Notes: generated by a model from the letters alone, not told the origin. 60,347 nucleotides of DNA from DASVTR01 sp033855775 (GCA_033855775.1 JAWVFT010000058.1:1-60347), one strand, 5' to 3'; counted from the first letter of the stretch, positions 36,267-46,320 are shown. A program made the numbers and translations.

Positions 36267-38678
36267 TCAGCGTTGCGCGCCCAGGCGCAGCCTCAAGCCC
36301 AGACGAATTAAGGACGGCGGACTGAGCGTCACAATCGGCGTGCGCCCGACGGCGTAACGCTGATTGAACAGGTTCTCCGCCGCGACGAAAATTTCCAGGC
36401 TCTTCGAGACGGGACGCGAAGCAAGAGCATCAAGCGTAAAGAAACGACCGAGGCGAAGCAGGTTCTGGTCGTCATCAAACTGGCTGCCCGACGCGCGCCC
36501 TTGCAAGCCGATGATGAAGCGCGAAGGATTCGTGTAGCGCGCTTGAAAGGTAAGCTGTTGGCGCGCGACCTGCGGAATGAGCAGCCCTTCGAGGGCCGCG
36601 TTAGCCGGAAAGTCGCGCACCCTCGCGTCAACGAATATGTAGCCGCCCGTCAAAGACCAGCGGTCGTTGAGACGAGCCTCCGCCTCCAACTCCAGCCCTT
36701 GCGAGCGCGTGCGGCCCAAGTTCTGCCGCTGCCGCGTGATGAGGTTGGGCGTAACGCTCAAGGTCACGTTCGCCACAGGGCGCGTGATGTCCGCGAGGAA
36801 AAAAGTGGCGCGCACGTTGAGCCTGTTCCTGAAGGCAGCGATGCTTGCTCCGGCCTCGCCGCCCGTCATCAGTTCGGCGCGCAGGTTTTCATTGCTCAGC
36901 GTCAGCACGTCGCCGACGCGGAAACTTCTGTACAACTCGTTAAGCGAAGGCTGGCGAAACGCTCTATAGGCGGCAAGCGAGAGAGAGATATTTTCGCTCG
37001 CCTTGAAGAGCGCGGACAGGCTCGGACTAAAGGCATTCTCAGTCCGGTCTGCGAAGGCGTTCATGATCGTCGCAGCCGTTGGCCTGATTGGGCGCGTCGC
37101 GGACTGCGCACGATAATTACGCCAGTAGTCCGCACGCACGCCCGCGGTCAGGAACAAGCGCGGCGTCAGGCGCACGATGTCTTCCAGGAAAAATCCGGCA
37201 GTCCGTTCACGCCCGCCCGCGCCGATGAACGACGAAGGGCGGCCCTGAACGAAGGCTATCTCATCGCTCGCGCCGCGAACTTCGCGCGCATCCAGACCGG
37301 CGACCAGCGTATGACTTGCGCCGATGGCGCGCGACCACTGAACAGTCAATCCGATGGATTGCGCAGGCACGCGCTGCACGCGCGTCAGGCTCTCGCTTGC
37401 TCTGTCGGCGGCGACCGCCGTGAAGTTTTGGTCGAAGACCTGCGTGTCGCCGTAAGCTCTCAAGTTGAAACTGCCGAGCCGCTGTGTCGGCACATCGCCG
37501 CCCGCGCTCAACTGCCGTAGATGTGTGCGGTTGGTTTGCAGCGGCGTGCCGTTCGTGCGCGACTCGCCGAAGAGCGCACCGCGCGCGAAGAGACGCCCCG
37601 CCCCACCGACTCGTCTTTCCAAAGCGAAATCGAATGTCGAATGACGCGCCCCGGCTGGCGTGTCTATACGCCCGCGCTCGCGCTCCTCGACGAGGATGTA
37701 ACCATCTGTATGAAACATCTCCGCGCTCAGGCTCGCGCCCCATTTCCCTCTGCTCGCGGCGGCGAACAGAGTCGCGTCCGGCGTCTGCTGGTTGCCGTAC
37801 GACATTTCAAGGGAGAGCAAAGGCGCGGAGGGCTGGCGCGTGAGCGCGTTGATGACGCCGCCGAGCGCGCCGCCGCCGTAAAGATTGGAAGCCCCGCCAC
37901 GAAGGATTTCGATGCGACTGATGGAAGCGCGCGGGACGCGCCCCCAGTAGACCCAACCGCCGAAAGGATCGTTCAGCGGGATGCCGTCCATGAACACAAG
38001 GGCGCGACTCGCGCCGCTCGCGCCAGCGCCGCGCAGAGAGACGCCCTGCGATGTCGGATTCGCCGTGCGGCTGCCTGAGCGGCGGAACAATTGGAAGCCC
38101 GGAATCTGCCTCAGCGCGTCATCGAGTTCGAGCGCGGCGGTCGCCTCAAGCTCTTCTGACGAGACGAGCGTGACGCTCGCCGCCGTGTTGCCGAGGCGAG
38201 TCTCCATGCGCGTCGCCGTGACCGAGACTTGTTCCGCCAGAGGAGCAGGCCCAAGCACGATTCGCAGCCCTGTCGCCTCAACACCCGTCGCGCTCCACTT
38301 TCGCCTTATCTCCGCAAAGCCGCGCGCTCTGAAGACGAGCGTTCCTTCCGTCCCCGTCATCGCATCGAGAATGAATCTTCCGTCGTCGCCGGTCGCGGTC
38401 TGTGCGACGACCGCCTCTTTGACGACGAGCGAGACTTGCGCGCCAGCGACATGCGCGCCGAATCCATCCAACACCTCGCCCTCGATTCGCGCGCCCTGCC
38501 GCAAAGCCTTTGTCGCGGCAGAAGCAGGCGAGATGAACAGCGCCGCGAACGCCAGCACGCCAGCTAAAGAGATGATGAGTGACAACGCCGATTGAGCGCC
38601 GCGTTGCGCGAAAAGACGGGAATGGATGGATATGTTGTATGGGCCGTACGGGCCAGCCTCAACATCTTGCGCGTGCAT
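36267..38678 (-). CDS. TonB-dependent outer-membrane receptor
   Basis: About 803 residues. A hydrophobic export segment (SLIISLAGVLAFAALFIS) precedes a carboxypeptidase-regulatory-like domain (about 60-140). The plug follows (VSVTATRMETRLGNTAASVTLVSSEELEATA in two parts, ISRIEILRGGASNLYGGGALGGVIN), then a 22-strand-type barrel ending LRLGLRLRLGAQR. The start is uncertain: ATG 38678 and ATG 38714 both lack a good ribosome site. Such receptors import siderophores, cobalamin or glycans. The operon next door needs much cobalamin, but the ligand cannot be told from sequence. Confidence 0.9.
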   Translation of the reverse strand: MHAQDVEAGPYGPYNISIHSRLFAQRGAQSALSLIISLAGVLAFAALFISPASAATKALRQGARIEGEVLDGFGAHVAGAQVSLVVKEAVVAQTATGDDGRFILDAMTGTEGTLVFRARGFAEIRRKWSATGVEATGLRIVLGPAPLAEQVSVTATRMETRLGNTAASVTLVSSEELEATAALELDDALRQIPGFQLFRRSGSRTANPTSQGVSLRGAGASGASRALVFMDGIPLNDPFGGWVYWGRVPRASISRIEILRGGASNLYGGGALGGVINALTRQPSAPLLSLEMSYGNQQTPDATLFAAASRGKWGASLSAEMFHTDGYILVEERERGRIDTPAGARHSTFDFALERRVGGAGRLFARGALFGESRTNGTPLQTNRTHLRQLSAGGDVPTQRLGSFNLRAYGDTQVFDQNFTAVAADRASESLTRVQRVPAQSIGLTVQWSRAIGASHTLVAGLDAREVRGASDEIAFVQGRPSSFIGAGGRERTAGFFLEDIVRLTPRLFLTAGVRADYWRNYRAQSATRPIRPTAATIMNAFADRTENAFSPSLSALFKASENISLSLAAYRAFRQPSLNELYRSFRVGDVLTLSNENLRAELMTGGEAGASIAAFRNRLNVRATFFLADITRPVANVTLSVTPNLITRQRQNLGRTRSQGLELEAEARLNDRWSLTGGYIFVDARVRDFPANAALEGLLIPQVARQQLTFQARYTNPSRFIIGLQGRASGSQFDDDQNLLRLGRFFTLDALASRPVSKSLEIFVAAENLFNQRYAVGRTPIVTLSPPSLIRLGLRLRLGAQR

Positions 38679-38817
38679 CGGATTCCGCGTCAACCGGACG
38701 CAACGGAGAAACATTTGACTTGACCAGACTCTAACTTGCGGCCATCAACCGGCGGCGAGAGCGTGGCCAGAGCCGGACAATGAGCCGGACGATGAGCATT
38801 AAGCTTGCCGAAACGCT

Positions 38818-39348
38818 TCAGTGTTTCACGCGATAGGAGACATATACGCAACCGTTCTTGAATGGTTTGCACTCAAGCAATTCCAAATCTATCTGATGAT
38901 TCATTTCGTAAAAAAGCGGAATCCCTGAGCCAAGCAGAACGGGATGAATGTTGAAGCTGATTTCATCAATCAAGTCAGCCTCGAACAGCGATTTCGCCAA
39001 CAAGCCTCCGCCCATCACACAAATATCTTTCCCTTCGCTCTTCTTCAAATCAAGGACAAACTCTGCGGCGTCCGTCGAAATAATCTCGACCGCTTTGTCC
39101 GGGCTCTGTTTCAACGTGCGCGAAAAGACATAGCTTTTCACTCCGGCGTAAGGATTGCTGCGGCCTTCGCTGAGCTTGAGCCCCACTTCATAAGTTTTGC
39201 GGCCCATCACGATTGTGTCAATCGTCTTCCAAAATTTCGCCATGATAGCGTTCGCTTCCTTGCCCCACAAAAGCCAATCAACCGCGTCATCCCTGCGAGC
39301 GATGAAATTGTCCAGACTATTCGCGCCGCCGAAAGTGACCTTCCGCAT
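38818..39348 (-). CDS. Dihydrofolate reductase-like (RibD C-terminal fold) protein
   Basis: A 176-residue protein of the DHFR/RibD_C superfamily: KVTFGGANSLDNFIARRDDAVDWLLW, IVMGRKTYEVGL, YVFSRTL, CVMGGGLLAKSLFEADLIDEI and HPVLLGSGIPLF. The fold binds NADPH. Many small copies in soil bacteria are annotated only as dihydrofolate reductase family, and the true substrate is unknown. ATG 39348 is preceded by GGGAGG. It stands alone on the minus strand, 57 bp after the next upstream gene. Confidence 0.92.
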   Translation of the reverse strand: MRKVTFGGANSLDNFIARRDDAVDWLLWGKEANAIMAKFWKTIDTIVMGRKTYEVGLKLSEGRSNPYAGVKSYVFSRTLKQSPDKAVEIISTDAAEFVLDLKKSEGKDICVMGGGLLAKSLFEADLIDEISFNIHPVLLGSGIPLFYEMNHQIDLELLECKPFKNGCVYVSYRVKH

Positions 39349-39405
39349 TTTCCGCCTCCCTGATTTAAGCGAGTTGTGAGATAGCGCTCTGTCTGAGCCT
39401 GGCCG

Positions 39406-40074
39406 CTAGATTTTTTTGACCGACAGAACGGGCTGAAGTCGCCAGAGTCCACGGACGCGCCCCGCCTGCTCGCCTTTACGCATTCCTCTGCCTGACACTG
39501 TATGACAGAAGTCAGTGACGCCCGGTGGCGGATTGCTAATCAAAACGTATCCTGTCACTAAAACTTCGACGGGCTTTCGCAGGACACATTGGTCTTCCTG
39601 ACAGCCATCTTTTCTAACCAACTTCCAGAGCGCCTTGCGCGCCGCGCAGTATTCAGTTCCGGCTGACATCTCAACCACCACATGGTCTGTGTTCCAGTCG
39701 GGCGAGGCGCCAAGCTCAACGTGAATATCATGGTCGCCATCGCGCGAGAATCTTGCGCCCAACAAATAGCCGCGGAGAGTCACGCGGATTGTCTCGGCAT
39801 CTTTGATTGGTTGCTCTGCGGGAATCTCTCGCGGGACTAAAGCGTCAAGCCCGCAGGTGAATTTAAACCACTGGTCAATGGTAATCTGCTTGCCACGATT
39901 GTAATCAGTATAGTCTTTGCCTTCGTCAGCCGTGCGCAGCTTGACGGCCTTGCGCGACCCGCTGCCTGAAGGCCACGAGCAATCGTCGGGCGCGCGCTGC
40001 GCGTTGACAGTAGAAGCGATTGTCAGGAGCAATAGCGAAAGCGTCCCAAGCATCTTCATCTTGAAGATAGCCAT
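39406..40074 (-). CDS. Secreted protein of unknown function
   Basis: A 222-residue protein with a signal peptide (MLGTLSLLLLTIASTVNAQ); the start is ATG 40074 with GGAGG ten bases upstream. The mature part has scattered Cys (DDCSWPSG, FTCGLD, EYCAARK, GCQEDQC, DFCHTV) that may form disulfides, and a beta-rich centre (VTLRGYLLGARFSRDGDHDIHVELG). No family recognised. It could be periplasmic or exported. Confidence 0.8.
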   Translation of the reverse strand: MAIFKMKMLGTLSLLLLTIASTVNAQRAPDDCSWPSGSGSRKAVKLRTADEGKDYTDYNRGKQITIDQWFKFTCGLDALVPREIPAEQPIKDAETIRVTLRGYLLGARFSRDGDHDIHVELGASPDWNTDHVVVEMSAGTEYCAARKALWKLVRKDGCQEDQCVLRKPVEVLVTGYVLISNPPPGVTDFCHTVSGRGMRKGEQAGRVRGLWRLQPVLSVKKI

Positions 40075-40237
40075 TAAGCGAAGTCCTCCATATCTTGCGC
40101 GCAATCAATCATGCGCTTCATCCCGGTGAACCGGAGAGATATATTTTTATCACACATCGATTGCCCGGCCTTAATCTTCCGCCGCGCATCTTTCGCTAAC
40201 AACTTGAGCGCGGTCTAACGGTGGCGGCTCTCAAAAT

Positions 40238-41785
40238 TTAGCTGAGCGTGAAGAAGTCTCGGATGCGCCGGAGCATGTCGCGCTGTGTGCGCGACATAAG
40301 CTTGAGCTTGGCCTCTTCGTTAAGCCCTTCGCGGATGGCTTCGAGTTCGACGCGGCGGCGGGCAAGGACGTGCGAGATGTCTTCGGCGATTTCCGGGCGA
40401 CGTTTAAGAATGTCCTCAAAGCTTTTCTTGTCGAGGCGATAACATTCCGTGTTTGTCTGCGCGACGACGGTCGCCGAGCGCGTCTCGCCCGTCATCAATC
40501 CCATCTCCCCGAAGAAGTCTCCGGCATGCAGCATTGCCACCCGCTTGCTCAAATTCCCGTCAACAGCGACGCGCACCTCCGCTTCGCCCTCCGTCATAAT
40601 GTAAAGCCAGTGAGCTTCCGCGCCCTGCCGCGTCATCGCTTCGCCGCGGACAAAGGGAGCGACGATGAGACGGTCGGCGATAGCCCGTCTTTCTTCATCC
40701 GTCAACGTGTGGAACAACTCCACACGACTGAGCGAGTCGGCGCGACTCTCAACCTCCTCATCGCGTTTACGCTGGCGACGTTTCTCGTCATCCTCTGTGA
40801 TGAAGAGCGACTGGGCGGGAATCGAGAGCGGGATGTCGGCGCGGCGCAGAGCGAAGTAGATGCGCGAGCGCACGACGGAATCCGTCGGGTCTGTGAGGGC
40901 CAAATCAGTCAGCCAGTAGCGCACGGCGTAGGTCGTGTAGCTCTCCTTGAAATCCAGCACGAGGCAATGAATCGACGGCTCACTGGCGACATTCTGAATC
41001 GGCTCGGCGCGCAGGGCCGTTTCGACCGCCTCGACCACATCCGTCGGGGCGTACCGGAAATCAACATTGAAATAGACCCACTGGCGATGCTGGCGCGAGG
41101 CTCCGAGCCGTCGTCCGAGCAGCACCACTTGTCCCTTCATCAAGACGCTGTTCGGAATGACCACCGTGTCCCAATTGCGCGTCTCTATCGAAGTCTGCCG
41201 CCAGCGAATCTCAACCACCTTTCCCTCTTGCTGGTCAACTCTAATCCAGTCGCCGACGACGATTGAGCGTTCCATCTGCAAGGCCATGCCGCCCATCACA
41301 TTTCCCAAAGTGTCTTGCAGAGAGAAGCCGACCACGGCGGTGATGACGGCTGAAGTGGCGACGATGCCGGTTAAATCAACGCCGCTGCGCGAGAGCAGCG
41401 TGATAGCGACGACGAGGTAGGCGAAGGCAATCAGCAAGTCGCGAAGAATGCGCGGCGGCTTCAGCTTCACCGCGCCCAACAAGACCTCAAAGACAACGAC
41501 GCTGATAAGGTTGATGAGGGCGACGCACAATGTAAACAGAGCGGCCCAACGAACCCAACGATAGGCCGTGTTTGTGAGCGGGTCAAAGCCGTAGTAAAGA
41601 AGCGTCGCGGCTACTGCCAACCCGACCACCGAGAGCAGGAACAGAGCCATCGCCATACGGATGCGCCTGCGCTCGACAGGAACGAGAGCGGAGAGCGTGA
41701 GCGCGACGCCAACAAAGCCGAGCGTGAGCCAGTGAAACGCTCCACCCACGCCAGCCGCAATTTGTAGGTCTTGCCAGAAACTCAT
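40238..41785 (-). CDS. MscS-type channel with cyclic nucleotide-binding domain
   Basis: A 515-residue membrane protein. About four N-terminal membrane segments lie before residue 150, then the pore and MscS core (AVVGFSLQDTLGNVMGGMALQMERSIVVGDWIRVD, VVIPNSVLMKG). From about 360 a Crp-like cyclic nucleotide-binding domain follows (LSRVELFHTLTDEERRAIAD, GDFFGEMGLMTGETRSATVVA). The combination suggests a small-conductance channel gated by tension and a cyclic nucleotide. The binding loop has GEMGLMTGETRSATV, close to the FGExxLL...RxA pattern, so ligand binding is plausible. Monocistronic on the minus strand. Confidence 0.93.
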   Translation of the reverse strand: MSFWQDLQIAAGVGGAFHWLTLGFVGVALTLSALVPVERRRIRMAMALFLLSVVGLAVAATLLYYGFDPLTNTAYRWVRWAALFTLCVALINLISVVVFEVLLGAVKLKPPRILRDLLIAFAYLVVAITLLSRSGVDLTGIVATSAVITAVVGFSLQDTLGNVMGGMALQMERSIVVGDWIRVDQQEGKVVEIRWRQTSIETRNWDTVVIPNSVLMKGQVVLLGRRLGASRQHRQWVYFNVDFRYAPTDVVEAVETALRAEPIQNVASEPSIHCLVLDFKESYTTYAVRYWLTDLALTDPTDSVVRSRIYFALRRADIPLSIPAQSLFITEDDEKRRQRKRDEEVESRADSLSRVELFHTLTDEERRAIADRLIVAPFVRGEAMTRQGAEAHWLYIMTEGEAEVRVAVDGNLSKRVAMLHAGDFFGEMGLMTGETRSATVVAQTNTECYRLDKKSFEDILKRRPEIAEDISHVLARRRVELEAIREGLNEEAKLKLMSRTQRDMLRRIRDFFTLS

Positions 41786-42012
41786 CAGGAAACTTTGCGA
41801 GCGGGAGTAATATTAAACGCTAAAGGCGAGGCGAATCTTAACACGACCATCCTTGATAGTCTGCAAGTCTTCAACTGGAATCTCCTCCTCTGTGTCCCAC
41901 GGGGTTCTGCCCTGCGTCCAAAGAATGAATAGACCGTGGCTCCATAATTTTTTGGTATGGAATATGCTGAGATGATGTGCTAAGGTGGATTTGGCATGGA
42001 ATCGTGCCTAAG

Positions 42013-42030
42013 TGAACGATGTATCGTTCA
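42013..42030. promoter_or_regulatory. Operator-like inverted repeat
   Basis: TGAACGATGTATCGTTCA: two 8-bp arms around a GT spacer, within the 373-bp region between the MscS gene (minus) and the thioredoxin-like gene (plus). The spacing suits a dimeric regulator. No T-run follows, so it is not a terminator. I see no other gene in this region. Confidence 0.45.
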
Positions 42031-42158
42031 TCTTGCCCGCCCACCTTCCATTTTGACTTCGGTTTCCGCCTCGCTTTAGAAATCCACGAAACAAATACCG
42101 CTCAATCAGAGCGACGACCGAGATTTGAAAATCATCATTCTGCTCAGGACACAATTTA

Positions 42159-42848
42159 ATGAAGTTGGCTTTTAAGTTAACTCGCGCCAAAAGGATTAAA
42201 GCGCGGAGTCCGCACAGGCGTGGAAGGATTCGGCTGTATCTGTTCGCCGCTGCTGTCGTGTGGCTTTCGGCGGTCAGCGCAGGGCTGTGGATTCTATGGG
42301 GCTACGAGAACACTCCGGGCGTGAGCGCGCAGGCTCCCGGCTCATGGCCCGCCGACAGCCACATTCAACGCGCGACGAATCAAGCCACGCTGGTCATGCT
42401 GGCCCACCCACACTGTCCCTGCACGCGCGCGAGCATTGGCGAACTGGCTCTGCTCATGGCTCATAGTCAGGGACGTGTCACGGCCTACGTTCTCTTTCTC
42501 AAACCCGAAGGCTTTTCCGATGAGTGGGAGAAAACAGACCTCTGGCAGAGCGCCGCGAGCATTCCCGGTGTCAACGTCCTGATTGACGACGACGGCGCTG
42601 AGGCGCGTCGTTTTCATGCCGCGACCTCCGGCCAGACGATGCTCTACGATGCCGACGGGCGTTTACTGTTCAGCGGCGGAATCACAGGCTCGCGCGGGCA
42701 TGCTGGCGACAACGCAGGCCGCAGCGCCATCGTCTCGCTCTTGAACACGGGCGCGGCAGAGCGCGATAAGACTGCTGTTTTCGGTTGCCGGTTGTTTGGC
42801 GAAAACTCCGAATGTCAGGGATTGGGTGATGAGAGAAATGAGCGTTAA
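42159..42848 (+). CDS. Membrane-anchored thioredoxin-fold protein (RedB-like)
   Basis: A 229-residue protein with an Arg/Lys-rich start, one membrane segment (about 25-48) and a thioredoxin-like domain outside the membrane. The active-site region reads HPHCPCTRAS, with Cys86 and Cys88 in a C-P-C arrangement instead of CxxC. RedB-type proteins share this form. It may take part in electron transfer or redox sensing. The next gene, a hybrid kinase, overlaps its end, so both are probably translated together. The start has a weak CAGGA site. Confidence 0.8.
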   Translation: MKLAFKLTRAKRIKARSPHRRGRIRLYLFAAAVVWLSAVSAGLWILWGYENTPGVSAQAPGSWPADSHIQRATNQATLVMLAHPHCPCTRASIGELALLMAHSQGRVTAYVLFLKPEGFSDEWEKTDLWQSAASIPGVNVLIDDDGAEARRFHAATSGQTMLYDADGRLLFSGGITGSRGHAGDNAGRSAIVSLLNTGAAERDKTAVFGCRLFGENSECQGLGDERNER

Positions 42849-45129
42849 TTCGAGTCAACGCCAAGCGGCTGAGCGTCGCGCGGCCAACATCTTTAGCGAG
42901 CACCGGCAACTTATCTGCCAGCGCACAGACCGCATGTTCGCGGTCCTGATGTCCCTCCAGTGGGTCGCAGGCATCGCCGCCGCTTTATGGCTTTCGCCGC
43001 AGACGTGGGCTGGAGCAACAAGCCGCACACACCTGCACGTCTGGGCTTCGCTGCTGTTGGGCAGCGCAATCAGTTCCCTTCCCATCGTGCTGGCGTTGAC
43101 GCAGCCGGGGCGCGCTTCAACTCGCTACAGTATCGCGGTCGGACAGATGTTGATGGGAGCCTTGCTGATTCATCTGACGGGCGGACGCATCGAGACGCAT
43201 TTTCACGTCTTCGGCTCGCTGGCTTTTCTCTCGTTCTACCGCGACTGGCGCGTGCTTGTTCCGGCCACGGTCGTGGTGGCGGCAGACCATTTCCTGCGCG
43301 GCCTTTTCTGGCCGCAGTCGGTTTACGGCGTGATGGCGGCGAGCGAGTGGCGTTGGCTTGAGCACGCGGGATGGGTTCTCTTTGAAGACACGTTTCTCTT
43401 CATCGCAATCCGCCACAGCATCAGCGAGATGTGGGACATCGCCAGGCGGACGGCTGAAATCAAGAGCCTCAACGAAGGACTGGAAAGCCACGTTGCCGAG
43501 CGCACCTCCCAACTGGCAACAGCCAACTTTGAACTTGAGAAAGAAGTGGTCGAGCGTAAGCTGGCCGAAGAGGCGGCTCACGATTCCGAGACGCGCTACC
43601 GGCTACTGTTCGAGAGCAACCCTTTTCCCATGTGGGTCTACGACCTTGAAACGCTCTCCTTCCTCGCCATCAACGATGCCGCCGTGCATAGCTACGGCTA
43701 TTCGCGGGAAGAGTTTCTCAGGATGACGATTAAAGACATTCGTCCGCTTGAAGATGTTCCGACCCTGCTCGATAACGTGACGAAGGTTTTCTCAGGCTTG
43801 GACGAGGCGGGCGTGTGGCGGCACCGGAAGAAGGACGGAACGATTATTGACGCCGAGATTACTTCGTATCCCTTGCAGTTTGCCGAGCGACGGGCAGAGC
43901 TTGTGCTGGCGAATGATATTACGAAACGCAAGCAGACGGAGGAAGCCTTGCGCCGCAGCGAGGAACAGCTCCGGCAGGCGCAAAAGATGGAAGCCGTCGG
44001 AAAATTGGCGGGCGGCATCGCGCACGATTTTAACAACCTCGTCACCGTCATCAACGGCCACACCGCTCTCTCCATGAGACGGCTTGAGCAGGATAACCCG
44101 CTCTATCACAAGCTCGAAATCATCAAGGAAGCCGGAGAGCGAGCGGCGTCCTTAACACGTCAACTCCTCGCCTTCAGTCGCAAGCAGATACTCCAACCCA
44201 AAGTCTTAGACCTCAACCATGTCATCTTCGAGACGAACAAGATTTTGCAGCGTCTCATCGGCGAAGACATAGACCTGTTCATCGGGCTCATGCCGGACCT
44301 GGGCAAAGTCAAAGCAGACCCCGGCCAGCTTGAACAGGTGTTGATGAACATCTCCGTCAACGCGCGCGATGCGATGCCGAAAGGCGGCAAGCTCACCATC
44401 GAGACGGCCAACGTTGACATAGACGAAGGATACGCCAGCCGTCATCTCTCCATTCGCCCCGGGCGATACGTGATGCTGGCCGTCAGCGACACCGGATGCG
44501 GAATGGACGCGCCGACGCAGGAACGCATCTTCGAACCCTTCTTTACAACCAAGGAGGTCGGCAAAGGCACCGGTCTTGGGCTTTCGACCGTCTACGGCAT
44601 CGTCAAGCAGAGCGGCGGCAGCATCTGGGTCTACAGCGAAGTGGGACGAGGAACGACCTTCAAGATTTACCTGCCGTGTGTTGATAGTCCCGCCGAAGAA
44701 TTTAAGACAAGCCCGGCTGAGACGAAAGCGCAGTTGGGGACTGAAACTGTGCTGCTCGTTGAAGATGAAGAGATGGTGCGGGAGATGACCAGAGAGATTC
44801 TTCAGGAGAGCGGCTATCGCGTCATAGAAGCGAAGCACGGACACGAGGCTTTGCTCGTCGCGGAGCAACACAATGGCCCCATCCACTTGATGCTTAGCGA
44901 TGTCGTGATGCCTCAGATGAGCGGTCGTGAGTTGGCCGAACAACTATCGCCCCTCCGAAGAGAGATGAAAGTGCTCTACATGTCAGGCTATACGGATGAC
45001 GCAATCGTTCATCACGGCGTCTTAGACGAAGGGATGGCTTTCATCGAGAAGCCCTTTACGCCGAACGCTCTGACGCGCAAGCTGCGCGAAGTGCTGAACG
45101 AGCCTGTGCTGGTTGAAGCCGGTAATTGA
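42829..45129 (+). CDS. Hybrid histidine kinase with membrane sensor, PAS and receiver
   Basis: About 766 residues; starts at 42796, 42829 and 42838 are all possible, and 42829 (AGGGA upstream) is my choice. The N-terminal 195 residues have about six membrane segments with LTGGRIETHFHVFGSLAFLSFYRDWRVL. A coiled segment, then PAS (about 255-370), then HisKA with His399 (GGIAHDFNNL), HATPase (MNISVNARDAMP, DTGCGMD, GKGTGLGLSTVYG) and a C-terminal receiver with Asp691 (LSDVVMPQMSG). The H-box HDFNNL is typical of hybrid kinases. It overlaps the thioredoxin-like gene, which may feed it a redox signal; this is inference. No DNA-binding partner lies nearby. Confidence 0.93.
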   Translation: MREMSVNSSQRQAAERRAANIFSEHRQLICQRTDRMFAVLMSLQWVAGIAAALWLSPQTWAGATSRTHLHVWASLLLGSAISSLPIVLALTQPGRASTRYSIAVGQMLMGALLIHLTGGRIETHFHVFGSLAFLSFYRDWRVLVPATVVVAADHFLRGLFWPQSVYGVMAASEWRWLEHAGWVLFEDTFLFIAIRHSISEMWDIARRTAEIKSLNEGLESHVAERTSQLATANFELEKEVVERKLAEEAAHDSETRYRLLFESNPFPMWVYDLETLSFLAINDAAVHSYGYSREEFLRMTIKDIRPLEDVPTLLDNVTKVFSGLDEAGVWRHRKKDGTIIDAEITSYPLQFAERRAELVLANDITKRKQTEEALRRSEEQLRQAQKMEAVGKLAGGIAHDFNNLVTVINGHTALSMRRLEQDNPLYHKLEIIKEAGERAASLTRQLLAFSRKQILQPKVLDLNHVIFETNKILQRLIGEDIDLFIGLMPDLGKVKADPGQLEQVLMNISVNARDAMPKGGKLTIETANVDIDEGYASRHLSIRPGRYVMLAVSDTGCGMDAPTQERIFEPFFTTKEVGKGTGLGLSTVYGIVKQSGGSIWVYSEVGRGTTFKIYLPCVDSPAEEFKTSPAETKAQLGTETVLLVEDEEMVREMTREILQESGYRVIEAKHGHEALLVAEQHNGPIHLMLSDVVMPQMSGRELAEQLSPLRREMKVLYMSGYTDDAIVHHGVLDEGMAFIEKPFTPNALTRKLREVLNEPVLVEAGN

Positions 45130-45215
45130 GCAGCAGAGCGATTTCAAAATAAGAGCCTCGATAGATGTTGGCTCAGAAGCGAAACAGACCTGACAGCAAA
45201 ACCCGGCTGCCGGAG

Positions 45216-45728
45216 TCAGGGCGTTTCGATTCTCTTTTTCTTCTCAAATCCGACCTGCCTGAAATTCGCGCCCGTCCATTCCAGATAATAGACTCCGCAC
45301 TGTCCGTCTTCTCTGTCAAGGTCGCCGCCTTTGAAGCCGCTCAGGACGAGCAAGCGGCTGTTGGCTTTGTAAACGAGCGGCTCGGTCTCGTCGGGCAAGT
45401 CGCAGAAGCCGGAACCGGCGCCTTCAAGCACGGGCGGGAAAAACACCCTGCCGTTGCGCGCGTCAATGATCGCGCTCTGAGAGCAATTCGTTCCGCAGCC
45501 CCAAGTCGTCAAGATGTAATGTCCGGCAAAATTCACGCCTTCCTTCGCGGCGTTCCGCAAGTTGGTGCGGAACATGTTGGCATTCTTGTGGCTCTTCAAA
45601 TCGACCTTGCCGTTTTTGATGTGCTCGACCCTGGCGGCATACCGCGTGAAAGTCGGTTTTGATTGGGCGGAACCAATCGAGTTAAAAGCCAAAATGAGCG
45701 CTGTCAGCAGAACAATTCTAATTTTCAT
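45216..45728 (-). CDS. Secreted protein of unknown function
   Basis: A 170-residue protein starting MKIRIVLLTALILAFNSIGSAQ, a signal peptide. The mature part has a conserved-looking core (NFAGHYILTTWGCGTNCSQS, IIDARNGRVFFPP) with several Cys and a GGDLDRE segment. I have seen similar proteins annotated only as hypothetical. ATG 45728 is preferred over 45770 because the signal peptide begins there. It converges with the kinase gene. Confidence 0.75.
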   Translation of the reverse strand: MKIRIVLLTALILAFNSIGSAQSKPTFTRYAARVEHIKNGKVDLKSHKNANMFRTNLRNAAKEGVNFAGHYILTTWGCGTNCSQSAIIDARNGRVFFPPVLEGAGSGFCDLPDETEPLVYKANSRLLVLSGFKGGDLDREDGQCGVYYLEWTGANFRQVGFEKKKRIETP

Positions 45729-45831
45729 TTGCTCTTTCCAGAAGATGATTTTGTCTGACTCAAAATTCAAAGCGAAGTTGAGAGTAGAATACGTGTTTCA
45801 CATGACGGCCAATATCTTCGCCGTCGCTCGA

Positions 45832-46320
45832 CTACTTTTTGCGACCGAGCGATTTAGCCGACTCGACTTTCGCTATCCTGCCGCTGTCGGAAAGGTCTGC
45901 TTCGAGTCCCGGAACTTTGCACCTGTAATCTTCAAGCGTTGCTTTGACTCCGCATTGCTCTCCATCTTTGCACACGGCTAAAATGGCGCGACCGGCTTCC
46001 GAATCATTCGTAAAACAATAGGCCGCATAATCTCCGGTTTCCTCGCCGACATACAAAATCACCGACTCGGTTTTCCCGACTTGCAGTTCGCCTTGAACTT
46101 CAGCGGCTTCGGATGAAGTGGCTGGCGTCGCCGCAGTATTTGAGACGGGAGCCGCGCTATTAACCGTCGTCCGGTTGGAGTTGACGACCACCGCTGTGTT
46201 TGATTTACCGGCGGTGTTCGCCGTCGAATTGTTCGCCGTCGTGTTGGCTGTATTATTGCAAGCCGAAATGAGCAACGCTAACGAAGCGATGCTGAGCTTT
46301 GAAAAAGTTGTGATTTTCAT
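45832..46320 (-). CDS. Small lipoprotein
   Basis: A 162-residue protein with a lipoprotein signal (KLSIASLALLISAC), a long Asn/Thr/Ala/Ser-rich linker and a compact C-terminal part (ESVILYVGEETGDYAAYCF, CKDGEQCGVKATLEDYRCKV) with four Cys that may pair. Function unknown. It is on the same strand as the GNAT gene upstream, separated by 239 bp that contain an attC-like site. Confidence 0.8.
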   Translation of the reverse strand: MKITTFSKLSIASLALLISACNNTANTTANNSTANTAGKSNTAVVVNSNRTTVNSAAPVSNTAATPATSSEAAEVQGELQVGKTESVILYVGEETGDYAAYCFTNDSEAGRAILAVCKDGEQCGVKATLEDYRCKVPGLEADLSDSGRIAKVESAKSLGRKK

